Source: an uncultured Acetatifactor sp. (lineage in GTDB: Bacteria; Bacillota; Clostridia; Lachnospirales; Lachnospiraceae). From it: a stretch of DNA of 11,843 nt. The notes beneath the pieces were generated by a model. It was not told the DNA's origin and ran no database searches. It saw nothing but the letters and a program-made list of their open reading frames with translations. Location: positions 12,560 through 24,402 of the forward strand of contig CAJUQT010000048.1 in assembly GCA_910588225.1 (NCBI GenBank), read 5' to 3'. This document shows, one piece after another, positions 6,038 through 11,843 of the stretch (within the stretch, counting starts at the first letter, position 1; every line of letters starts with the position of its first letter). The position numbers were made by a program, and so were the translations under genes.

Positions 6038-6568
6038 TTACAATTCACACTCCAGCTGACAGTCATAAGGCTCTTCCGCCACATGTCCCTGATGATACAC
6101 TTTTGCTTCCACGCAGCCCATGGCCTTATAAAAAGCCTGGCTTTCCACAGCGGAGTGCGCAGAAATGTATAATTTTCTGGCTCCGTTTTCTGTTGCCCAC
6201 GCTTTGGCGGCCTGAAACAACGCTTTTCCAATTCCGCTGCCGCGCATGTCTTCTGACACATGAATGCTGGAGAGATCAAGATATCTCTGCTCGGGGCAGA
6301 ATACTCCTGCTTCCACTGATACGAATCCTTTCAGACTGTTATTCATAAAAGCCCCATATACAAAACCGCCTCTGCATAGTGTCCTCTTCAGAAGAGACAC
6401 CAGCTCTATGTATTCTTCCTCTGTCCAGTCGTCAATAAAAGGATCGTCCCTGATAACCCATTCGTCCTTTTCTCTTCTCCAGCATTTTGTCACATTCTGA
6501 CGGCGGATAAAGTCATTGAACAGTTCCCGGCAAAGTTCGTCTGTGGTTATCTTTCTATATAGAATCAT
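6038..6568 (-). CDS. GNAT family N-acetyltransferase (176 aa)
   Basis: Acetyl-CoA-dependent acetyltransferase, cytosolic, acceptor unknown. The central acetyl-CoA loop is seen in SIHVSEDMRGSGIGKALFQAA (101-121), with R109-G110-S-G112-I-G114 fitting the Q/R-x-x-G-x-G/A motif. The preceding strand is YLDLSSIHV, and the C-terminal motif ARKLYISAHSAVESQAFYKAMGC (130-152) is the usual GNAT strand plus the 'xFYxxxGF' segment. Length is typical. The start is firm: AGGAGGAG lies four to seven bases before the ATG. The gene has a near-consensus promoter at 6720-6748, about 145 bases upstream, ringed by GAACAG half-sites, so it is probably repressed or induced by a dedicated factor. It could be a detoxifying enzyme for an amine-bearing compound, a ribosomal or protein acetyltransferase, or other; sequence does not say. 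Confidence 0.85.
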   Translation of the reverse strand: MILYRKITTDELCRELFNDFIRRQNVTKCWRREKDEWVIRDDPFIDDWTEEEYIELVSLLKRTLCRGGFVYGAFMNNSLKGFVSVEAGVFCPEQRYLDLSSIHVSEDMRGSGIGKALFQAAKAWATENGARKLYISAHSAVESQAFYKAMGCVEAKVYHQGHVAEEPYDCQLECEL

Positions 6569-6671
6569 TTTTCTCCTCCTGCAGTCTGTCTCCGCTCAGG
6601 ATGCATCCGTCAGGATCTCTCTGTTTCCTTATGAGACATAACGGTATTGAAATCTGGCTTTCCGAGACATG

Positions 6672-6844
6672 ACTGTTCGAACGAATATCTGAACAGTTAT
6701 CCCGGAACAGCTGACTCGAAGTATAACAATCTGTTCGCTCTTTGTCAATACGGCCTTTACATACCTCACAGTAATTGCAAAATAACCTGCTGTCGCCTTT
6801 AAAACGCGATTTGAATTTTGCGGAAGGCTCTGTCTGAACAGTTA
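6672..6844. promoter_or_regulatory. Cluster of five GAACAG/CTGTTC half-sites around the GNAT promoter
   Basis: Half-sites lie at 6673-6678, 6691-6696, 6705-6710, 6731-6736 and 6836-6841. The first two form ACTGTTC-N12-GAACAGT (6672-6697). The site at 6731-6736 lies in the -35/-10 spacer of the promoter, and the next three follow the -10 box in transcription order. A 12-bp word, TCTGAACAGTTA, is repeated exactly at 6688-6699 and 6833-6844. The pattern suggests operators for a repressor, possibly looping to the distal site. Confidence 0.5.
6720..6748 (-). promoter_or_regulatory. Strong sigma-A-type promoter of the GNAT gene
   Basis: Minus strand: TTGACA (6748-6743), exactly 17 bases, TATACT (6725-6720). 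The expected start of transcription is near 6713, leaving a leader of about 145 nt before the ATG at 6568. Confidence 0.75.
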
Positions 6845-6925
6845 CAGTATCCATGTATAAAAAGATGTATATTCCCTCTATATATTCATTTTTTGTTTTT
6901 TTCTCTGTTTTTCTCTGCAAATCCA

Positions 6926-6954
6926 TTGACATTTTATGCATAAAGTGCTAGTAT
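6926..6954 (+). promoter_or_regulatory. Promoter of the amino acid ABC importer operon
   Basis: TTGACA (6926-6931), exactly 17 bases, TAGTAT (6949-6954). Transcription should begin near 6961, about 47 bases before the ATG at 7008. Confidence 0.75.
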
Positions 6955-6970
6955 CTCACCATTGATTACA

Positions 6971-6987
6971 TAATAATACTATTATTA
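6971..6987. promoter_or_regulatory. 17-bp palindrome just downstream of the importer promoter
   Basis: TAATAATA (6971-6978), one central C, TATTATTA (6980-6987): perfect 8-bp arms. It lies roughly at +11 to +27 and ends five bases before the GGGGAGG ribosome binding site. This is a good position for a repressor operator that blocks the operon; the AT-rich arms make a strong RNA hairpin unlikely. Confidence 0.45.
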
Positions 6988-7007
6988 CATCTGGGGAGGA
7001 TATTATA

Positions 7008-7808
7008 ATGAAGAAACTTATCATGTCACTGTTAACTTCCGCCATGGTTCTGTCCATGGCAGCCTGCGGCTCTGCACCGGCATCTGGTAATACTGACCAG
7101 AGCGGCGATTTTACTACCGCTGTGGCAGGTAAGCTCACCATGGCAACCAATGCGGCGTTCCCGCCTTACGAGTATCTGGAGAGCGGTGAGATTACCGGAA
7201 TTGATGCAGAGATTGCTGCAGCCATTGCCGATAAGCTGGGTCTGGAACTGCAGATTGATGATATGGAATTTGATTCCATCACAGAGACCATAAAAGGCGG
7301 CAAGGCAGACATCGGTCTGGCCGGCATGACCATCACGCCTGACCGTCAGGAAGAGGTTGATTTTACAGTCAGCTATGCTACCGGCATACAGGTAATCATC
7401 GTCACTGAAGACAGCGCAATTACCAGTGTGGACGATCTGCTGGCAGAAGGCGCCAATCATGTGGTAGGCGTGCAGCGCAATACCACGGGTGATATTTTTA
7501 CCACCGGAGATATCGAAGAGGCCGGCAAAGGTACCGTTGACCGTTACAGCAAAGGCGCGGATGCCGTACAGGCCCTGAAGACCGGCAAAGTAGACTGTGT
7601 CGTCATCGACAACGAGCCTGCCAAAGCATTCGTTGCCGAAGTGGAAGGCCTGAAAATTCTGGAGACAGAATATGTGATCGAGGACTACGCTGCCGCAATG
7701 AGCAAGGACAATCCCGCTCTGTACGAAGCAGTCAACACCGCTCTGCAGGAGCTTATCGATGACGGTACCATCCAGGGTATCATCGATAAATACATCAACG
7801 CAAATTAA
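7008..7808 (+). CDS. Polar amino acid ABC transporter substrate-binding lipoprotein (266 aa)
   Basis: Extracellular solute receptor of the family 3 solute-binding proteins, anchored to the membrane by lipid. The N-terminus is a lipoprotein signal: MKK, a hydrophobic stretch, then the lipobox SMAAC with C20 as the modified residue, followed by a short polar linker to about residue 40. The binding domain runs about 42-264 and starts with KLTMATNAAFPPYEYLESGEITGIDAEIAAAIADKLG. GLAGMTITPDRQEEVDFT (103-120) holds R113, the arginine that in this family grips the ligand carboxylate. VVIDNEPAKAF (198-208) is the usual hinge-side motif. Start supported by GGGGAGG eight bases upstream. First gene of a three-gene importer operon with its own promoter. 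The ligand is an amino acid by family; which one cannot be told. Confidence 0.93.
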   Translation: MKKLIMSLLTSAMVLSMAACGSAPASGNTDQSGDFTTAVAGKLTMATNAAFPPYEYLESGEITGIDAEIAAAIADKLGLELQIDDMEFDSITETIKGGKADIGLAGMTITPDRQEEVDFTVSYATGIQVIIVTEDSAITSVDDLLAEGANHVVGVQRNTTGDIFTTGDIEEAGKGTVDRYSKGADAVQALKTGKVDCVVIDNEPAKAFVAEVEGLKILETEYVIEDYAAAMSKDNPALYEAVNTALQELIDDGTIQGIIDKYINAN

Positions 7809-7827
7809 AATGCCGAAACTTAAATCA

Positions 7828-7857
7828 GTGCCTGCCTGTGTACATTGGGGCAGGCAC
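7828..7857 (+). other. Intercistronic stem-loop between binding-protein and permease genes
   Basis: GTGCCTGCC (7828-7836) pairs perfectly with GGCAGGCAC (7849-7857) over a 12-nt loop. It lies 20 bases past the binding-protein stop codon, with no T-tract. Hairpins at this place in importer operons often protect or terminate part of the message so that the binding protein is made in excess; here that is inference. Confidence 0.6.
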
Positions 7858-7884
7858 AGAACTTTATAGAGGAGAATCTGACAT

Positions 7885-8667
7885 ATGCGACCTTCTGCTT
7901 CTCAAAGCTGGCCTCTGGTGGCGCCGGACTGGCTTCAAAACGGTCCCGACTGGCTGAATGATCTGGGATATGACATTTACAAAAGCTTTCTGTTTGACAA
8001 CCGATATGAAATGTATATAAAAGGGCTGGGCAACACACTCCTGCTGACCTTCCTGGCCCTTCTCATAGGCGTGGCTCTGGGTGTGGCAGTCTCCCTTATT
8101 CGAGTATCCTGGGATAAAAACCACGCGGAAATGCACGGTCCAGGCAAATTCTTTCTGGGCTTTTTCAACGCCGTATCCAAAGTGTACCTCACGGTAATCC
8201 GCGGAACGCCCATGGTGGTGCAGCTGATGATTATGTATTTCGTCATTTTTGCCACCAGTCGAAACAAAGTCATGGTAGCCGCTCTGTCCTTCGGTATCAA
8301 CTCCGGGGCTTATGTGGCGGAAATCATCCGGGGCGGCATTATGTCCATCGAGCAGGGACAGATGGAAGCAGGCCGCAGTCTGGGCTTCGGCTATGTATCC
8401 ACCATGCGCTATATCATTCTGCCCCAGGCGTTCAAAGCCGTGCTGCCCACTTTGGCTAACGAATTCATTGTTCTGCTCAAGGAAACCGCCGTTGCAGGGT
8501 ATGTGGGTCTCACCGATATCACCTATGCAGGCAATATCATCGGCGGCACAAGTTACGATTATCTGTTCCCGCTGCTGATGTCCGCACTGATTTATCTGAT
8601 ACTGGTCATGTTCTTCACCTTCCTGGTGGGCAGACTGGAAAGGAGGTTGAGAAACAGTGAACGCTGA
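7885..8667 (+). CDS. Amino acid ABC transporter permease (260 aa)
   Basis: Inner-membrane channel subunit of the importer, HisM/GlnP-type family, which works as a homodimer or pairs with another permease; only one permease gene is present, so a homodimer is likely. Hydrophobic segments are seen at about 50-73, 100-123, 128-148, 186-207 and 225-248. VYLTVIRGTPMVVQLMIMYF (100-119) is the conserved family segment. The cytoplasmic EAA loop that docks the ATPase is EAGRSLGFGYVSTMRYIILPQA (161-182). The N-terminus has an unusual soluble lead of about 45 residues rich in Trp and Asp (WPLVAPDWLQNGPDWLNDLG). The start has GAGGAG about ten bases upstream. It overlaps the ATPase gene by 11 bases, consistent with translational coupling. 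Confidence 0.93.
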   Translation: MRPSASQSWPLVAPDWLQNGPDWLNDLGYDIYKSFLFDNRYEMYIKGLGNTLLLTFLALLIGVALGVAVSLIRVSWDKNHAEMHGPGKFFLGFFNAVSKVYLTVIRGTPMVVQLMIMYFVIFATSRNKVMVAALSFGINSGAYVAEIIRGGIMSIEQGQMEAGRSLGFGYVSTMRYIILPQAFKAVLPTLANEFIVLLKETAVAGYVGLTDITYAGNIIGGTSYDYLFPLLMSALIYLILVMFFTFLVGRLERRLRNSER

Positions 8668-9400
8668 TATTATTATTCAGGCCAATGACTTGCAGAAGCA
8701 TTTTGACGGCGGAGACATCAAAGCTTTAGACGGCGTAACCGCTTCTATCCGCAAAGGCGAGGTGGTGGTAGTCATCGGACCCTCCGGCTCAGGGAAATCC
8801 ACTTTTCTGCGCTGTCTGAATCTGCTGGAGCTCCCAACGGGCGGACAAGTGCTGTTCGAGGGAGTGGATATCACAGCAAAAAATGCGGATATCAATCTGC
8901 ACCGGCAGAAAATGGGAATGGTGTTCCAGCATTTTAACCTGTTCCCTCATATGACCATTCTAAAAAATATGACCCTGGCTCCTGTAAAATTATTGAAGAA
9001 ATCCCAGGCAGACGCAGAGTTCCAGGCCCTCAAGCTGTTAGAACGAGTGGGACTGGCGGACCGGGCAGGCGCCTATCCCAGTCAGTTATCCGGCGGTCAG
9101 AAGCAGAGAATCGCCATTGTCCGCGCCCTCTGCATGGATCCGGAAGTAATGCTCTTCGACGAACCCACCTCCGCTCTGGACCCTGAGATGGTAGGAGAAG
9201 TGCTGGAGGTTATGAAGGAACTGGCAACAGAAGGTATGACCATGGTGGTAGTCACCCATGAGATGGGCTTTGCCAGAGAGGTAGCCGACCGGGTACTCTT
9301 CATGGCAGATGGGAAAATCGTGGAGGAAGGCTCACCGGAACAGATCTTTACCGCACCTGAGCAGGAACGGACGAGAGAGTTTCTGGCAAAGGTGCTGTGA
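8657..9400 (+). CDS. Amino acid ABC transporter ATP-binding protein (247 aa)
   Basis: Cytoplasmic ATPase that powers the importer, GlnQ/HisP type. All motifs are intact: Walker A GPSGSGKST (41-49), Q-loop VFQHFNLFPH (Q91), signature LSGGQKQR (144-151), Walker B VMLFDEPTSALDP with D168 and catalytic E169, and switch His in VVVTHEMGFA (H201). The length is normal. It starts with GTG, preceded by AGGAGG (8641-8646) inside the permease gene, and overlaps that gene by 11 bases. It is the last gene of the operon; a terminator lies 130 bases downstream. Confidence 0.95.
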   Translation: MNADIIIQANDLQKHFDGGDIKALDGVTASIRKGEVVVVIGPSGSGKSTFLRCLNLLELPTGGQVLFEGVDITAKNADINLHRQKMGMVFQHFNLFPHMTILKNMTLAPVKLLKKSQADAEFQALKLLERVGLADRAGAYPSQLSGGQKQRIAIVRALCMDPEVMLFDEPTSALDPEMVGEVLEVMKELATEGMTMVVVTHEMGFAREVADRVLFMADGKIVEEGSPEQIFTAPEQERTREFLAKVL

Positions 9401-9530
9401 TTTCCATATCTGTCTGACTCTGGATTGCGTTTTGCATTTTGACATCCGCATGTGTCGCAGACTCAAAATCAAAACTTTTCCTGTATTGTATGGTATGTAT
9501 GCAATGACAGTTCCGTGTTCTGCCAAAATA

Positions 9531-9599
9531 AGAACATCCAATGAGAGGATTCGGAAAGTTTCAGCCTCCGTCTTCCCTCTCAGGGGATGTTCTCTTTTT
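9531..9599 (+). terminator. Rho-independent terminator of the ABC importer operon
   Basis: AGAACATCC (9531-9539) pairs with GGATGTTCT (9585-9593), and TGAGAGG (9542-9548) with CCTCTCA (9576-9582), to give a long two-part stem. TTTTT follows at 9595-9599. It lies 130 bases after the ATPase stop codon; the stretch between (9401-9530) shows no gene. Confidence 0.7.
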
Positions 9600-9666
9600 A
9601 TTCCGGTAACTCTTTTAACGCTCTTCTTTCCTCTATAATCTGGCTGACGAACAGAAATCCGCTTCT

Positions 9667-10029
9667 TCACCCTATCAACACTGCCTTCCCTTCAAAGGTA
9701 AATCCATAGCTTCGGATGCACTCCGCCGGAATCCCCCGCTCCAGAAACTGCGCCGCATATTGCTTTTCCTCAATCTGCCCCAGGGCGGCCTGCACTGTGT
9801 CCTCCAGATTCTTTTCCTTTCTCTGATTTCGTACCTTAAATTCTATAATAATGACATCTCTATAGCGATTATTGTGAAACGCTTCCCCATCGGAATTCTT
9901 TGGCTCCAGCACCACATCATCCCTGCTCTCCCACCATTCCCGGATAAAATCCGTCTTGTCTACATAGAAACATTTATTTGTGATTATTTTTGCGAAATCC
10001 TGGATTCCGATTCCTACTGTTCTTGCCAT
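9667..10029 (-). CDS. Internally deleted AAA-ATPase-like / PD-(D/E)XK nuclease family protein (120 aa remnant)
   Basis: The two ends match opposite ends of a much larger protein family (AAA-ATPase-like domain followed by a DUF1703-type PD-(D/E)XK nuclease, usually about 500-570 aa). Residues 8-36, GIQDFAKIITNKCFYVDKTDFIREWWES, are the family's N-terminus, which normally continues into the RPRRFGKT nucleotide-binding loop. From residue 37 the protein is the C-terminal nuclease-like domain: DDVVLEPKN, VIIIEFKV (E63-x-K65), ALGQIEEKQYAAQFLERGIP, YGFTFEGKAVLIG. About 400 residues, including the P-loop, are missing, but the frame is intact. The join falls in DDV, a short word common to both ends. 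AGGAGG lies five bases before the ATG, so it may still be translated. Probably a decaying gene; a stand-alone mini-nuclease domain is possible but unproven. Confidence 0.75.
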   Translation of the reverse strand: MARTVGIGIQDFAKIITNKCFYVDKTDFIREWWESRDDVVLEPKNSDGEAFHNNRYRDVIIIEFKVRNQRKEKNLEDTVQAALGQIEEKQYAAQFLERGIPAECIRSYGFTFEGKAVLIG

Positions 10030-10071
10030 ACTCGCCTCCTGATACTGAATTTACCCTGCACTCCTGTTTTT

Positions 10072-10100
10072 AGTATGGCTGATTCACAGTGAAATTACAA
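10072..10100 (-). promoter_or_regulatory. Possible promoter of the deleted AAA/nuclease gene
   Basis: Minus strand: TTGTAA (10100-10095), 17 bases, CATACT (10077-10072). Each box matches consensus at four of six positions. It lies about 45 bases upstream of the ATG. The rest of 10101-10229 shows no gene. Confidence 0.35.
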
Positions 10101-10229
10101 TTTGTTTTTCCGTAAAACAGACCGCCCCTATTTGCTATTGTTCACCCCGTTCACAGCAACAGACGCACAGAAACCTCTGTTTTTATAACAGTCCGGGCAA
10201 GTCACAGAACTATTGCACCAGAAACGAAC

Positions 10230-10277
10230 ATAAAAGCTGCCGCACCGGTAATTGAAGCAATTCCCGACACGGCAGCT
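10230..10277 (-). terminator. Terminator of the xylulokinase-type gene
   Basis: AGCTGCCG (minus, 10277-10270) pairs with CGGCAGCT (10242-10235), with an inner AATTG/CAATT pairing, and TTTT follows on the minus strand. It lies about 40 bases after the kinase stop codon. On the plus strand CTTT follows the stem, so weak bidirectional action is possible. Confidence 0.7.
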
Positions 10278-10315
10278 CTTTAGAATTTTATTAGCATGAT
10301 TTTCGTCAGTTCCCC

Positions 10316-11773
10316 TTAAAACAACGGTTTGCAGGCAGGATAAATCTCCTTAAACTGTGCATAGCGCTCTTCGTATTTCGCCACCAGATCGTCTTCCGGC
10401 TCCACGGTCTCTACAACCTTCACCACTTTTGCGGCAATCTCCTCCACACTGCCATACTCTCCGCAGGCTACCGCCGCCAGCATGGCGCCGCCCATGGCAG
10501 GGCCTTCCTCACTCTCCAGCACATCCACCTTCAGATTCAGTACATTGGCGATAATCTTCTTCCACAGAGGGCTCTTCGCACCGCCGCCGCAGATTTTCGT
10601 CCGGGTCAGTTCAATTCCCAGAGATTTCGCCACCTCCAGGGAATCCCGCAATGCAAATGCCACTCCTTCCAGCACTGCCTGGGTCATGTCCGACCTGGCA
10701 GTATCCATGCTCATCCCCAGAAATACGGCTCTGGCATTTGGATTGTTGTGAGGCGAGCGTTCTCCCATCAGATAGGGAAGAAAATACACGTGATTCTCGC
10801 CCAACTTTTCAATGGCCTGCTGCTCTCCCGCATAATCCTTCGTACCGATGATGTCATCCATCCACCACTTGTTGCAGCTGGCCGCGCTGAGCATGCATCC
10901 CATCAGATGGTAGCTTCCGTCCGCGTGGGCGAAGGAATGCAGCGCATTGTATTTGTCCACCCCAAAATTTTTGGAAGAAATAAAGATGGTTCCGCTGGTT
11001 CCCAGAGAAATGTTACACATATTGTCGCCCACGGTTCCCGTTCCTACCGCAGCGGCCGCATTGTCTCCCGCTCCTGCGGCTACCTTTACGGAAGCGCCGA
11101 TGCCCAGTTCTTCCGCCACCTGCGGAAGCACCGCTCCCACAGTCTCATAACTCTCATAGCACTTTGCAAGCTGGTCCACACTGATACCGCAGATATCGCA
11201 CATTTCCTGGGACCACTTACGGTTCTTCACATCGAACAAAAGCATACCGGAGGCATCGGATACATCCGTACAATGGACGCCGGTCAGCTTATAGGCTATG
11301 TAATCCTTAGGCAGCATAATCTTTGCTATTCTGGCGAAATTCTCCGGCTCCTTATTCTTCACCCACAGAATCTTCGGCGCGGTAAATCCAGCAAAAGCGA
11401 TATTAGCCGTATACTCAGACAGTTTCTCCTTGCCGATTACCGTATTCAGGTATTCCGTCTCTTCCGTGGTTCTGCCGTCGTTCCAGAGAATGGCAGGACG
11501 AATAACCTGATCCTTCTCATCCAGAATCACCAGTCCGTGCATCTGTCCTCCAAAGCTGATACCCGCCACCTGACTCTTATCCACATCGCGGATCAGTTCT
11601 TTGATTCCGATCATGGTCTGTTCATACCAGTCCTCGGGCTTCTGCTCCGACCAGCCAGGATGAGGAAAGTAAAGCGGATATTCTTTTGATACAATATTGA
11701 CAATCTTACCGTCGCTGTCCATCAACAGCAGTTTTACGGCAGATGTTCCCAAATCTACACCTATGTAAAACAT
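10316..11773 (-). CDS. xylB: Xylulokinase-type FGGY carbohydrate kinase (485 aa)
   Basis: Cytosolic ATP-dependent sugar kinase, most like xylulokinase (D-xylulose to D-xylulose 5-phosphate, feeding the pentose phosphate pathway). The FGGY N-terminal ATP loop is GVDLGTSAVK (5-14). SFGGQMHGLVILD (73-85) is the signature that marks xylulokinases, with M78-H79 at the sugar site. AILWNDGRT (95-102) and the catalytic base in AGAGDNAAAAVGTG (D237) follow. The second ATPase lobe has NISLGTSGTIF and ICGGGAKSPLWKKI. Length matches the family (about 480-500). The frame is open to 11833, but the ATG at 11773 directly precedes the kinase strand and has GGAGG about nine bases away. The promoter and any partner genes lie at or beyond the right edge. 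Other FGGY substrates cannot be fully excluded. Confidence 0.92.
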   Translation of the reverse strand: MFYIGVDLGTSAVKLLLMDSDGKIVNIVSKEYPLYFPHPGWSEQKPEDWYEQTMIGIKELIRDVDKSQVAGISFGGQMHGLVILDEKDQVIRPAILWNDGRTTEETEYLNTVIGKEKLSEYTANIAFAGFTAPKILWVKNKEPENFARIAKIMLPKDYIAYKLTGVHCTDVSDASGMLLFDVKNRKWSQEMCDICGISVDQLAKCYESYETVGAVLPQVAEELGIGASVKVAAGAGDNAAAAVGTGTVGDNMCNISLGTSGTIFISSKNFGVDKYNALHSFAHADGSYHLMGCMLSAASCNKWWMDDIIGTKDYAGEQQAIEKLGENHVYFLPYLMGERSPHNNPNARAVFLGMSMDTARSDMTQAVLEGVAFALRDSLEVAKSLGIELTRTKICGGGAKSPLWKKIIANVLNLKVDVLESEEGPAMGGAMLAAVACGEYGSVEEIAAKVVKVVETVEPEDDLVAKYEERYAQFKEIYPACKPLF

Positions 11774-11779
11774 GTATGG

Positions 11780-11835
11780 TTCCCTCCATTCCAGTTCCGC
11801 CGCTGCTCCTCGATGCACTCCTCTAAGATTCATTT
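11780..11835 (-). promoter_or_regulatory. Possible degenerate third copy of the GGAACT leader module
   Basis: Minus strand CGGAACTGGAAT (11799-11788) is a 12-base exact match to the block before the 348-aa oxidoreductase, and it is likewise followed at once by the ribosome binding site (GGAGG). Further upstream, GGAAATGAATC (about 11837-11827) resembles the distal GGAACTGAAATC block. No convincing hairpin lies between them. Confidence 0.35.
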
Positions 11836-11843
11836 CCGGCCGC

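Noticed and set aside
5929..6279. 116-residue minus-strand frame overlapping the GNAT gene
   Set aside because: It is another frame of the GNAT gene, whose own frame carries the acetyl-CoA motif and a firm ribosome binding site.
6599..6608. GGATGCATCC self-complementary word in the GNAT leader
   Set aside because: A single 10-base palindrome with no loop or partner is not enough to call an operator or RNA structure.
6630..6671. 13-codon frame (MSRKARFQYRYVS) in the GNAT leader, possible leader peptide for antibiotic-type attenuation
   Set aside because: No ribosome binding site precedes its ATG, and no clear alternative hairpins sequester the GNAT start.
6672..6697. Possible LexA (SOS) box because of GTTCGAAC and GAAC/GTTC words
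   Set aside because: The Gram-positive LexA pattern GAAC-N4-GTTC is not present; the spacing here is different.
6555..6941. 128-residue minus-strand frame with a CNYCEVCKGR zinc-knuckle-like stretch
   Set aside because: It has no ribosome binding site, spans the near-consensus GNAT promoter and its half-sites, starts next to the divergent importer promoter and overlaps the GNAT start. The cysteines look accidental.
9332..9670. 112-residue minus-strand frame downstream of the deleted AAA/nuclease gene
   Set aside because: It is antisense to the end of the ATPase gene and to the operon terminator, and has no recognisable domain.
10748..11689. 313-residue plus-strand frame inside the kinase
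   Set aside because: It is a shadow of the kinase gene; the minus frame carries all FGGY kinase motifs.

Overview
The window looks like chromosomal DNA from a Gram-positive gut anaerobe of the Clostridia, most likely a Lachnospiraceae relative. The signs are strong AGGAGG-type ribosome binding sites before nearly every gene, TTGACA/TATAAT-like promoters, a mid-range base composition, a lipoprotein-type solute-binding protein, a DUF3892 protein and a remnant of the AAA-ATPase-like/DUF1703 family common in these bacteria. The genus is inference; there is no rRNA gene or other marker.

Layout, left to right. (1) Bases 1-127 hold an AT-rich 39-bp tandem repeat cut by the window edge. Each unit can fold into either of two alternative hairpins. 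(2) Bases 286-4409, all on the minus strand and read right to left, form a four-gene carbohydrate cluster: TIM-barrel sugar isomerase/epimerase (323 aa), Gfo/Idh/MocA oxidoreductase (348 aa), second Gfo/Idh/MocA oxidoreductase (357 aa), second TIM-barrel isomerase/epimerase (258 aa). A hairpin follows the last gene. An AraC-family regulator (4568-5398, minus) lies just upstream with its own promoter and terminator. (3) A small DUF3892 gene (plus) and a GNAT acetyltransferase gene (minus) converge on a 150-bp stretch rich in inverted repeats. (4) The GNAT promoter and the promoter of a three-gene polar amino acid ABC importer (7008-9400, plus: lipoprotein, permease, ATPase) diverge from a 440-bp intergenic region. 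This region carries five GAACAG/CTGTTC half-sites around the GNAT promoter and a 17-bp palindrome just after the importer promoter. (5) Downstream are a strong terminator, a 120-aa internally deleted relic of an AAA-ATPase-like/PD-(D/E)XK protein (minus), another terminator, and a xylulokinase-type kinase (10316-11773, minus) whose upstream partners lie beyond the right edge.

Functionally, the left cluster pairs two NAD(P)-dependent sugar oxidoreductases with two metal-dependent TIM-barrel enzymes under an AraC sensor. This gene combination is seen in oxidise-then-isomerise-or-cleave sugar pathways (3-keto-glycoside, inositol-like or C-glycoside chemistry); the substrate cannot be read from sequence. 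No glycosidase or sugar transporter is present.

The most unusual signal is a repeated leader module of about 70 bp. One copy precedes the first cluster gene, a second lies inside the cluster before the first oxidoreductase gene, and a degenerate third may precede the kinase. Each clear copy has a hairpin of different sequence flanked by GGAACT-type direct repeats that abut the Shine-Dalgarno sequence. It could be a multi-copy operator or a structured RNA leader that links these genes in one regulon.
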